Part shown: one piece after another, positions 7,434 through 14,674 of the stretch
Position numbering within the stretch: the first letter of the stretch is position 1
How the letters are laid out: each line of letters starts with the position of its first letter
DNA from: Syntrophobacteria bacterium
Lineage (GTDB): Bacteria > Desulfobacterota > DSWW01
Direction of reading: 5' to 3'
Length of the DNA: 15,846 bases
NCBI GenBank assembly: GCA_030145435.1
Contig: JAQYVQ010000408.1
Span: 1 to 15,846 of the forward strand
Translations under genes and position numbers: made by a program
Notes under the pieces: model-generated
Databases searched by the model: none
What the model saw: only the letters and a program-made list of their open reading frames with translations
What the model was told of the DNA's origin: nothing

Positions 7434-8145
7434 AAAAGTGCTCTTCACGCCGTCAAGGGAAGAGGGGCCGGACGCCTTGAACGTGGAGCCCGACCTGACC
7501 TCTTTCTTGCGCAAGTTGTGCCGGAAGGCACTTGACCTGGGGGCTGCAGATGCAATCCTCCTGTCGGCCACGAAGATCGTCCTGGACGAGCGTGTGCTTC
7601 TCAAGTGCCTGGTGCCGGTCTGTTCCTTTTACGGCCGCAACCTGATGTGTCCTCCGAACGTGATGTCCGTCTCCCGGTTCCGAAAGATACTGGCGGAGTA
7701 CTCCACGGCCGTCCTCATCAGGGTGCAGAACGCCCATGGGAAGACCACAGAGGAGACGGAAAGGGCCGGGGACCTTGCGAAGGCTTGGCGTTCTGCTGAC
7801 GTATCCATAAATGGGAAGGCAGCAGACCCGGGGCCGGACGGCGATTATTTTCAGGCGCTGAACGGCGCAAAGGAGAAGCTTTTGGAAGTCATTGAGCAGA
7901 CCGAGGCGATGTGCTTCCAAGCAGGCTACCGCTTCGCTGCCGGGTTCTCGGCCGGAGGATGTGTGCTTTGTGACCAGTGTGTGGCGGCTCAAGGTGGCAA
8001 GGGTTGCCGCCACCCCTTTCGCGCCCGGCCATCGATGGAAGCCATGGGGATCGACGTGGTTGCCACTGCAGAGCGAGTGGGCTTGGAACTGAGCTTCGGC
8101 GAGGAGACGGCCAGAAGCTGGCTGGGTTTAATCTTGGTTGCTTGA
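7417..8145 (+). CDS. DUF2284 cysteine-rich metal-binding protein
   Basis: This 242-aa protein has two cysteine groups typical of DUF2284: C64, C69 and C78 (in CSFYGRNLMCPP), and C182, C185, C188 and C197 (in GCVLCDQCVA and KGCRHPFRARPSMEAMGID). The spacing suggests one or more iron-sulfur clusters or another metal site. No activity is established for the family. Members often occur near corrinoid methyltransferase genes in anaerobes, and here it lies between methyltransferases and a flavin reductase, so a redox or accessory role in methyl transfer is plausible. It overlaps the end of the preceding gene by 17 nt; a GTG at 7438 is a less likely alternative start. Confidence 0.85.
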   Translation: MENLAEKVLFTPSREEGPDALNVEPDLTSFLRKLCRKALDLGAADAILLSATKIVLDERVLLKCLVPVCSFYGRNLMCPPNVMSVSRFRKILAEYSTAVLIRVQNAHGKTTEETERAGDLAKAWRSADVSINGKAADPGPDGDYFQALNGAKEKLLEVIEQTEAMCFQAGYRFAAGFSAGGCVLCDQCVAAQGGKGCRHPFRARPSMEAMGIDVVATAERVGLELSFGEETARSWLGLILVA

Positions 8146-8150
8146 AAATT

Positions 8151-8155
8151 GGAGG
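8151..8155 (+). promoter_or_regulatory. Ribosome binding site fixing the 8161 start
   Basis: GGAGG lies 5 nt before ATG 8161. The open frame also has a TTG at 8149, but that codon abuts this site and so cannot use it. The ATG is therefore chosen. Confidence 0.75.
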
Positions 8156-8160
8156 TCTCC

Positions 8161-8919
8161 ATGAGTTCGATGCACCCGATCCGAAGGGAGCCTCATCACG
8201 TGGAAGTGACGGGCCGGCGTTGGATTTCGGAGCATGTCTTTGAAATTACCCTGACACGGCCGGAGGGCTTTTCTTTCCGTGCAGGGCAGTCCATTCGGGT
8301 CCGATGCATGGAGACGGAAAGGGCCTACTGTCTGGTGTCGTCCCCTGAAGACCCTTTCCTGGCTCTCTGCATCCTGCACCTGCCTCAAGGAAAGGTCTCT
8401 TCTTATCTGGCTGCCATCGAGCCAGGCTCTGTAATCGAGTTCACCGGGCCTCACGGAGACTTCGCGTTCATTCCATCGACCCGAGAGAAGGTCTTTGTGG
8501 CCACGGGAATTGGAATCGTCCCCTTCGTTTCGATGGTGCGCTCCGGTGTCCGGGACTTCATGATGGTTCACGGGGTGAGTTCACCGCAGGAACTCTACTA
8601 TGAGGACTTCTTTGAGAAAAACGGGGTGAAGTTCGTCCAGTGTGTCCCCCAAGCCTCTTTCCAGGAAGGTGGAAAACAGAGCCCGTTCCCCGGCAGTGTA
8701 ACGGATTATCTGGCCCGAGAACTCCCCCGCGGCGAGTACGACTTCTACCTGTCAGGCGACGAGGCCATGGTCCTTGATGTGTATTCCGTTGTGGACGATC
8801 TGTTTCTCGGTTCCCGTGTGTATTCGGAAATCTTCTTTTCCCGTTCCATGGGGCAGTGGCAGAACCGCAAGCCCCCTGTTGCCGCGGAAGGGTCTGGCCC
8901 AACCGGCCGAGTGCGGTGA
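8161..8919 (+). CDS. FAD/NAD(P)-binding oxidoreductase of the ferredoxin reductase family
   Basis: This 252-aa protein has an FAD-binding barrel followed by a nucleotide-binding domain. Visible signatures are RAGQSIRVR, the FAD motif R-A-Y-C-L-V-S-S (the usual R-x-Y-S/T with Cys as fourth residue), GDFAFI, the glycine-rich ATGIGIVPFVSMV, and FYLSGDEAMV near the end. It lacks the C-terminal cysteine cluster of PyrK-type electron transfer subunits, so it needs a separate iron-sulfur partner. I infer it moves electrons from NAD(P)H to a partner such as the [2Fe-2S] domain of the corrinoid activator or the DUF2284 protein. It lies 15 nt after DUF2284 and 25 nt before the MtrH-type gene. Confidence 0.85.
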   Translation: MSSMHPIRREPHHVEVTGRRWISEHVFEITLTRPEGFSFRAGQSIRVRCMETERAYCLVSSPEDPFLALCILHLPQGKVSSYLAAIEPGSVIEFTGPHGDFAFIPSTREKVFVATGIGIVPFVSMVRSGVRDFMMVHGVSSPQELYYEDFFEKNGVKFVQCVPQASFQEGGKQSPFPGSVTDYLARELPRGEYDFYLSGDEAMVLDVYSVVDDLFLGSRVYSEIFFSRSMGQWQNRKPPVAAEGSGPTGRVR

Positions 8920-8944
8920 ACCCAGCCCGTGAGAGAGGAATCAC

Positions 8945-9886
8945 ATGCTTCGATATCAGAAAGAGCAGCAGGTGTGCGACATCGGGGGCCTCAGGGTCGG
9001 TGGCCAGCCGGGAGAGAACCCTCCCCTCCTGGTGGGAAACATGTTCCAGAAGGGTGATGCACTCTTGAAGAGCCGTAAGCACGGCGAATTCGACAGACGG
9101 GAGGCAGAGGTTCGCATCCGGGAACTGGAGAGCGTCTCTCAGGAGACGGGCGTGCCAGGGATGGTGGCGCTGGTCGCAAACACGGCGGACGAGATCAAGG
9201 GCTATATCGATTTCTTCACCAGCGTAACCGACTTGCCTTTTGCCATCGACATCTGGCAGCTCAAGACCCGCCTCGCTGCAGCGCGCTATGTCGCTGAGCT
9301 CGGGCTCCAGGAAAGGGTCCTGTACAACTCCATCACGCCCTGGGATGAGGACACAGCCTCACAGGTGTCTGAACTCAAAGAACTGGGGATAAAGCATGTG
9401 GTGATCCAGGTTTTCGACACGAACGACAAGACCGCTGCAGGACGGGTCTCCTCCCTGAAAGAACTGCTTCCTTTGGTCCAGGAAGGCGGTTTTGCGAGCA
9501 CCCTGGTCGACACTGCGGCCATGAACCTCCCGGCCATGAGCCTTTCGATGAAGGCGAACCACCTGATCAAGAGCGAGTTCGGCCTGCCTGTAGGTTTTGC
9601 GCCATCGAACGGAAGCTACATGTGGCGCAAGTCTGCGGAAGGCGAGTCGAAGAAGCAGTTCCCTGCAGTGGATGCAGGAGCGCACGCCGTCTGTGGGCTG
9701 CTGAGCGATTTCCTCTTCTACGGGCCCATGTCCGGCACCTCCCGGGTCTTTGCAGCCGTTTCCGCGGCGAGTGCGATGACAGCCGCCCTCGCCTACGAAG
9801 AGACCGGCACGTTGCCGTCCGGCTCGCACCCCTTGAGCCGGATGTTCCCAGATGTCCTTGAGCAGTTCAGAAAAGAACAACGATGA
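8945..9886 (+). CDS. MtrH-family methyltransferase (probable methylcorrinoid:tetrahydrofolate methyltransferase)
   Basis: This 313-aa protein resembles the MtrH subunit of methanogen methyltransferase and the bacterial stand-alone MtrH-like enzymes that transfer methyl from a corrinoid protein to tetrahydrofolate (the methyltransferase II role in O-demethylase and betaine systems). Recognisable stretches are VCDIGGLRVGGQPGENPPLLVGNMF at the start, VANTADEIKGYIDF, FAIDIWQLKTR, YNSITPWDED and GLPVGFAPSNGSYMW. It lacks membrane segments. Placed after two UroD-type enzymes and a corrinoid protein, it is the best candidate for handing methyl groups to the methyl branch of the Wood-Ljungdahl pathway. 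AGAGAGGA (8932-8939) supports the start. It ends the methyl-transfer block. Confidence 0.9.
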   Translation: MLRYQKEQQVCDIGGLRVGGQPGENPPLLVGNMFQKGDALLKSRKHGEFDRREAEVRIRELESVSQETGVPGMVALVANTADEIKGYIDFFTSVTDLPFAIDIWQLKTRLAAARYVAELGLQERVLYNSITPWDEDTASQVSELKELGIKHVVIQVFDTNDKTAAGRVSSLKELLPLVQEGGFASTLVDTAAMNLPAMSLSMKANHLIKSEFGLPVGFAPSNGSYMWRKSAEGESKKQFPAVDAGAHAVCGLLSDFLFYGPMSGTSRVFAAVSAASAMTAALAYEETGTLPSGSHPLSRMFPDVLEQFRKEQR

Positions 9887-10036
9887 GTTGTCCGCACAAG
9901 AAATCCAAGAGTTGGGTTCCCGATGTGCGAGAACATCTTCGGTTCCGTGATGTTCGGCGAGGCCGTTGTCAGGACTTGACCAGAGGAGGGGGAGGACCTT
10001 GGGAATTCGTAACCTCGACAGAAGGGGGTATCAGGC
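9887..10036. other. Intergenic gap between methyl-transfer and envelope modules
   Basis: This 150-bp gap holds a possible hairpin, GAACATC (9931-9937) with GATGTTC (9949-9955), which has an 11-nt loop and no T run. I saw no convincing promoter or terminator, so readthrough from promoter 2 is plausible. The hairpin might set relative expression or RNA processing. Confidence 0.4.
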
Positions 10037-11686
10037 ATGAAAAGTAAAATATGGGTACTTGGGGCCATTCTCCTCGGCCTTTTCCTCTCCGCGTTCCAAC
10101 ACGAGGCGCAGGCCTTCTACATCGATAAGCAGCAGACTCTGCAGTTCTCGGCCAAGGTACAGACCCGGGCGACCTTTCGGTTGCAAGACTGGGATGGGTA
10201 TACGTATGCGCGTACGGAGGTGGGCGATCTGGTCCAATGGCGCAACCTGGCCCTGTTCGAGATCAATCATGATCTGAGAGAGCTTACAAATACACTGGAC
10301 ATCCTGTGGCCGCTCAAGAAGCTCGAGATCGACAGCAGGTATCATATTGTGGGGCGGTTTATGTACGACGCCCTCTACAATGTCGGTTCCGACAAATTCA
10401 AGTATGTCAGAGACCAGGACCCGGAAAACATCGACAAGTTCAAGCAGGCGTACGATCTGTGGGAGGCCTATGTTGATTTCGCCCGAGGCCCCTGGTTCGT
10501 TCGTATCGGTCGGCAGAACCTCGCCTGGGGTGAGACCGACCTCTTTCGGCTTATGGACGGGATAAACCCCCTGGACAACACCTTTGGGGGGCCCTTCGAG
10601 GACCTGGACGACCGGAGGATTCCCCTCTGGATGCTACGGGGAACTTTCGACATTGGTTCGGTGGGTCCTTTCTCTTCCATGGCGCTGGAGGGGTTCTGGG
10701 TGCCCGGGAACTGGGACGCACGGGTGGCTCCCTTTGCACCGATCGGTACGCCTTATTCCGCGCCACTGCCTGAGGTGTTTTTTCCTGCCCTTCGTATCAA
10801 TACCCCGGCCAAAGAGATGGCAAGCAGCAGGTGGGGGGTGCGTCTGCAGGGGATGGCAGGGGCCTACCTGAACTGGTCGGTCGGCCATTACAAGAGTTAT
10901 CTTGATCAGCCTGCCTTGCGCTCGGTGGTCGACCAGAGCAAGCTCACGCAGGTTGGAGACAATACGTTGCTCACGAGCCTGGACGCACTCATCCTGGAGG
11001 GTTCCTTTCCGAGCGTGCAGGTCACCGGCGCGAGCATGAGCTTCTTTGAATCGATCACGAACATCGTCTTTCGCGGAGAGGTGGCCTGGTTCTGGAACGA
11101 GCCCGTATTCATCCCGGAGGAGAGTCTATCGACCTTCTGGGGCCCTACCATACCCCTGCCGCCCGCTCTGCTGGATTTGGCTGCTGAAATTCTGGGGGTG
11201 GATGTTCGAGATCTGGGCCTGGACGGATTGCCCCTGAATCCCCAAAACGGAGAGATCCCGAAGAGGGACATCCTCAGGTTCATGATCGGGTTCGACAAGC
11301 AACTCTGGATCCGGTCCTTGAACAAGAAGAGCATGTTCTTCCTGTCCATGCAGTATTTCGGACAGTGGGTACCCGACTATGACGATCGGATGGCGCAGCC
11401 GGCCCCGATCTCTCCAGACTTGCTCAGATTTCCAGGCCTGAAGGAGTACGAGAACTCCATTACCGCCATTGTGAACACGAACTACATGACGGGGAACCTC
11501 GTACCCCAGTTGGCCGTGGCCTATGATCCACGGGGGGCCTGGCTCGTGCAGCCCCAGGTGAACTTCATCCGCGGGCCCTTCCGGTTCATGGTCCAGTACA
11601 GTGCCATCGCGGGCAACTTCACCAACTTCGGCCTTTTCCGGGATCGGGATCAGATCAGCTTCATTCTGACCTACCTTTTGAGTTAA
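10037..11686 (+). CDS. DUF1302 family predicted outer-membrane beta-barrel protein
   Basis: This 549-aa protein starts with a clear Sec signal peptide (MKSKIWVLGAILLGLFLSAF; likely cleavage after A26 in EAQA-FYID). The rest alternates polar and aromatic residues as in beta-barrels, and carries DUF1302 signatures such as VRIGRQNLAWGETDLFRLMD, INPLDNTFGGPFEDLDDRRIP and a final RDRDQISFILTYLLS. The family is of unknown function; its genes commonly pair with DUF1329, as here. Presence with catabolic genes suggests passage of a hydrophobic compound across the outer membrane, but this is inference. The C-terminal residue is Ser rather than the usual aromatic. GAAGGGGG (10021-10028) precedes the start by 8 nt. 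Confidence 0.85.
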   Translation: MKSKIWVLGAILLGLFLSAFQHEAQAFYIDKQQTLQFSAKVQTRATFRLQDWDGYTYARTEVGDLVQWRNLALFEINHDLRELTNTLDILWPLKKLEIDSRYHIVGRFMYDALYNVGSDKFKYVRDQDPENIDKFKQAYDLWEAYVDFARGPWFVRIGRQNLAWGETDLFRLMDGINPLDNTFGGPFEDLDDRRIPLWMLRGTFDIGSVGPFSSMALEGFWVPGNWDARVAPFAPIGTPYSAPLPEVFFPALRINTPAKEMASSRWGVRLQGMAGAYLNWSVGHYKSYLDQPALRSVVDQSKLTQVGDNTLLTSLDALILEGSFPSVQVTGASMSFFESITNIVFRGEVAWFWNEPVFIPEESLSTFWGPTIPLPPALLDLAAEILGVDVRDLGLDGLPLNPQNGEIPKRDILRFMIGFDKQLWIRSLNKKSMFFLSMQYFGQWVPDYDDRMAQPAPISPDLLRFPGLKEYENSITAIVNTNYMTGNLVPQLAVAYDPRGAWLVQPQVNFIRGPFRFMVQYSAIAGNFTNFGLFRDRDQISFILTYLLS

Positions 11687-11744
11687 CGAGGAACTGCTCA
11701 AGAGAACGAGAACCATCATCCTAACGAATCACCTGGAGGAAATC

Positions 11745-13058
11745 ATGAAGTTCAGAAGGAGCGCGAGCCTGCTGCTTGCATGCCTTTGGTCGGCCTTGTG
11801 CTTTGGGCATTCAGCTTCGGCCGACGTCGTAGCGGGTGACGTGATCGACGATACGAACTGGGAGAAGATCGAGGGGATGGTGCCGGAGCCGGTCCTCAAC
11901 TACGTAAAAAAGGGTGATCTCACCATCCGAGTGGATGACTTGGCCTTTGACCCCAGGGAATATATGAGCCCCTATGATAAACAGCACCTCGAGTCCAACA
12001 AGGGCAAATATGATTTGAACGAGGAAGACGTCATCATAGAGGTACAGAGCGGCAAGCCTCCCGATTTCATCGAAGGCATCCCTTTCCCGGAGATCGACTT
12101 GAACGATCCGAAGGCCGCATCCAAGATCGCTTTCGACAACAACTACCACGGCTTCACACAGGGGAATCTCGATTGGCCTCTTAGGACCAGATGGATTGGC
12201 CGCGGGGGGCAGGAACGTTCGATAGACATGAGCTTCAAGCAATTCCCCATGGATGGGCTTCCCTCAAGAAAGGAGAACAGGAACAAGGAAAACGTCGAGC
12301 GGTACACCATCATCCAAATCACGGCGCCTTTCGACATTGCAGGCACGAACATTCTGCTCTGGCGTTATCGAGACGCGCGCCTGGACAGTACGTTCGCCTA
12401 CATCCCTGCCATCCGAAGGGTCCGCCGGATGAGTCCGGCAAATCGTTCCGATTCATATGTCGGGTCCGATTTGTGTGTGGATGATGCCTGGTGCTTCGAC
12501 GGAAAGGTCTCATCCTTCACATGGAAGTTGCTTGGAAAGAAAGAGGGTCTACTGCCTTTCGTGTATAAGACGGCCCAACCACTCAGCAATAGAGGTGTAG
12601 TGTGCACAACGACGGAAAGAACGCCGCGTGTCGAGATGAACTACGAAATGAAAGGTGCGCAGAACGCACCCTGGTTTCCCTCGGAAAAAAACCCCCTGGT
12701 TTGGGCGAAGCGTTCCGTTTACGTCCTGGAATTGACGGCGAAGGACCCCTATTACAATTATGGAAAACAGCATCTCTGGGTGGACGCGGGCAATAACCAC
12801 GTCGTCGCATTCAAGGAGATTTACGACCGCGCTGGCGCTTACTGGAAAAACGTGTGGCTCGTATTTGCCGGGTTCGTTGACGAAGAGAAGGGCATGAGGC
12901 TCATGGCCCCCAATTTCATGGTCGTTATCGATGATCGGACAGACCATGCAACGGTGATTAATGTTTTTGGTCCCGAGGGCCTTCCTCTTAGATTCTATGA
13001 CACCGTGCAGAAGGAAGGTGATTACTCCCTGGCCGGATTTCTACGACTGGCCAAGTAA
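11745..13058 (+). CDS. DUF1329 family periplasmic/outer-membrane-associated protein
   Basis: This 437-aa protein carries an N-terminal Sec signal (MKFRRSASLLLACLWSALCF; probable cleavage after A26 in SASA-DVVAG). A Cys at 13 gives a weak lipobox (LLAC), but it lies too early for a normal lipoprotein signal. Family features are RRVRRMSPANRSDSYVGSDL, a YYNYGKQHLWVDAGNNHVVAFKEIYDRAGAYWKN region and the C-terminal YSLAGFLRLAK. DUF1329 proteins are thought to have a LolA/LolB-like lipid-binding fold and usually accompany DUF1302, as here (58 nt gap). A shuttle role for a hydrophobic substrate is plausible but unproven. GGAGGA (11735-11740) supports the start. A degraded second copy of its C-terminal end follows at 13075-13187. 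Confidence 0.87.
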   Translation: MKFRRSASLLLACLWSALCFGHSASADVVAGDVIDDTNWEKIEGMVPEPVLNYVKKGDLTIRVDDLAFDPREYMSPYDKQHLESNKGKYDLNEEDVIIEVQSGKPPDFIEGIPFPEIDLNDPKAASKIAFDNNYHGFTQGNLDWPLRTRWIGRGGQERSIDMSFKQFPMDGLPSRKENRNKENVERYTIIQITAPFDIAGTNILLWRYRDARLDSTFAYIPAIRRVRRMSPANRSDSYVGSDLCVDDAWCFDGKVSSFTWKLLGKKEGLLPFVYKTAQPLSNRGVVCTTTERTPRVEMNYEMKGAQNAPWFPSEKNPLVWAKRSVYVLELTAKDPYYNYGKQHLWVDAGNNHVVAFKEIYDRAGAYWKNVWLVFAGFVDEEKGMRLMAPNFMVVIDDRTDHATVINVFGPEGLPLRFYDTVQKEGDYSLAGFLRLAK

Positions 13059-13074
13059 AGGCAAGGCCTTTCGG

Positions 13075-13187
13075 AATAGGACGGATGACCACTGTAAGCA
13101 TTATCCCGGTTCATATTTACCCTGGAAGTTCCCGACAACAAGCCGGAGCAGTACTCTCTAACCGGGTTTCAGAGGCTGTGTAAATGA
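13075..13187 (+). pseudogene. Remnant of a second DUF1329 gene (C-terminal end only)
   Basis: Positions 13140-13187 encode KPEQYSLTGFQRLCK and a stop. The last codons of the intact DUF1329 gene (13011-13058) encode KEGDYSLAGFLRLAK and a stop: 9 of 15 residues match. Just upstream, in other frames, NRTDDH (from 13075) and TTVSII (from 13088) recall DRTDHATVIN of the intact protein. The overall length is close to that of the corresponding intact end (about 113 against 126 nt). I infer there were once two tandem DUF1329 genes and that deletion and frameshifts left only this tail. The final 16 codons are the secure part; the upstream matches are weaker. Confidence 0.6.
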
Positions 13188-13280
13188 AGAACAGAGCTGC
13201 TGACGTGTTAAGAAGTACGCTTAATTTGACTTTGTAAGTTGCGAACTGCGTGCCGAGCATCAAACAAGAGAGGGGAAAAG

Positions 13281-14627
13281 ATGAACGGAACACCGACCAG
13301 AACCTTGCAGGCGGACGTCGTCATTGCAGGGTCGGGGCCCGGGGGAGCCACTGTAGCTCGGGAACTGAGCCGAAGGGGCAAGAAGGTCATCGTCTGCGAG
13401 GCCGGGAAGTATCACAAGTGGTTCGGATACACCCTCTCGATGGTGAACATGCTGGATCGGAAAGGAATGACCTTCTCCAGGGAGGGTAACTGGGTCGTCT
13501 CGGGCAGAACAGCGGGCGGAGGCTCTGTTGTCTACGGCGGGTTGGCCTTCAGGCCACCTGGGTGGTTCAAGGAAAAGTACGACATCGATCTCAAGGAGGA
13601 GGTGGACGAGTTCTACGAAGAGGTCCCGATCGGGCCCCTGCCGGACTCGCACATAGGACCCGCCGCCCGTAAGATCATGGAGGAGGCTCGGAAGATGGGT
13701 CTCGACTGGAAGCCGCTCGACCGCCTCATTCGAGCCGAGAAGTGCAGGCCCGACTGCGACCAGTGCATGTCCGGCTGCAAGGAGGGCGCGAAGTGGACGG
13801 CCCGGGAGTTCCTGGAAGATGCTGTTGTGAGCGGAGCGCAGCTTCTCCTGCAGACCGAGGTCGAGCGGGTACTGACAGAGTCCGGAGAAGCGGTCGGGGT
13901 GAGGGCAAGGGGGCGAGACGGCTGGATGAACATCCTGGCGGATACCGTCATCGTCTCGGCAGGTGGATTCGGATCGCCCCGGATTCTTCAGCGGTCCGGC
14001 CTCTATGATGCGGGCCACGGATTCGCCGTCGACTTCGGACGCTACGTTGTAGGCCCCGCTCGGAATCACTCCCCCCAAACCGAGGTTCCCGCGGTAGCGG
14101 GGGTGAACTTCTCCGAGGAAGGGCTCATCCTTGCTTCTGCCGCACCCAAAGCGATGATGTACGCAGCCCTTCTGGGTTTGGCAGGACCCAGGGGTTGGGG
14201 CCGACTGCAAAAGGTCTTCCAGACGGGGAGAACACTGGGGATCATGGCGATAACGAGAGACCGTGTGGAGGGAAGGATCAACCTGGACGGGTCCTTTTCC
14301 AAGCCCATCGACGAGGATTGCCAGGCCAAGCTCAACAAGGGGGCCGTTATCGCGGAGCAGATTCTACAAGAGGCCGGTGTGAGGCGGGAGGATCTCACGG
14401 CACTCACTGTCTTTGCTGCTCATCAGGTCGCATCCGTTCGAATCGGCGAATTGCTCGACAAAGACTGCCAGACGCCCATCAAGGGTTGCTACTGCATGGA
14501 CGCGAGCGTGATTCCCGAGGATTGGGGGCTCCCGCCCGTGGTTACCATCGTCTCTTTAGCGAAACGGCTCGCCAAGCACCTTGCTGCATCGGTAGAGGCG
14601 AAAGTCGCTGCACAAGAGACTGCATGA
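13281..14627 (+). CDS. GMC-type FAD-dependent oxidoreductase
   Basis: This 448-aa flavoprotein starts with a Rossmann motif (ADVVIAGSGPGGATVARELS, residues 11-30, ending in VIVCEAG). It has the GMC-like AGGGSVVYGG (78-87), a cysteine group C155-x3-C159-x2-C162-x3-C166 next to EGAKWTAREFLEDA, VSAGGFGSPRILQRSG (225-240), and the C-terminal block AAHQVASVRIG...DASVIPEDWGLPPVVTIVSLAKRLA. H381 corresponds to the first catalytic His. The usual Asn-Pro (or His-Pro) before the final helix is replaced by Pro-Pro. No signal peptide is seen, so it is probably cytosolic. It may oxidise an alcohol or reduce the corresponding compound; the substrate is unknown. The start at 13281 follows AGAGGGG (13269-13275); an upstream in-frame start at 13239 lacks such a site. 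Confidence 0.85.
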   Translation: MNGTPTRTLQADVVIAGSGPGGATVARELSRRGKKVIVCEAGKYHKWFGYTLSMVNMLDRKGMTFSREGNWVVSGRTAGGGSVVYGGLAFRPPGWFKEKYDIDLKEEVDEFYEEVPIGPLPDSHIGPAARKIMEEARKMGLDWKPLDRLIRAEKCRPDCDQCMSGCKEGAKWTAREFLEDAVVSGAQLLLQTEVERVLTESGEAVGVRARGRDGWMNILADTVIVSAGGFGSPRILQRSGLYDAGHGFAVDFGRYVVGPARNHSPQTEVPAVAGVNFSEEGLILASAAPKAMMYAALLGLAGPRGWGRLQKVFQTGRTLGIMAITRDRVEGRINLDGSFSKPIDEDCQAKLNKGAVIAEQILQEAGVRREDLTALTVFAAHQVASVRIGELLDKDCQTPIKGCYCMDASVIPEDWGLPPVVTIVSLAKRLAKHLAASVEAKVAAQETA

Positions 14628-14660
14628 TCCGGGAAGGCCGGTCCGCAACGTCATCTACGA

Positions 14661-14666
14661 GGGAGG
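14661..14666 (+). promoter_or_regulatory. Ribosome binding site fixing the 14675 start
   Basis: GGGAGG sits 8 nt before ATG 14675. The open frame extends far upstream inside the GMC gene, and an ATG at 14624 overlaps the GMC stop, but only the ATG at 14675 has a good site and gives the expected family N-terminus. Confidence 0.75.
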
Positions 14667-14674
14667 ATCAGATC

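Noticed and set aside
13203..13260. Possible sigma-70 promoter (TTGACT at 13226) before the GMC gene
   Set aside because: No acceptable -10 box lies 16-18 bp downstream; the stretch is merely more AT-rich than its surroundings.
14195..14674. N-terminal extension of the MerB-like reading frame inside the GMC gene
   Set aside because: The extension is out of frame with the well-supported GMC gene, and the ribosome binding site at 14661-14666 points to the ATG at 14675.
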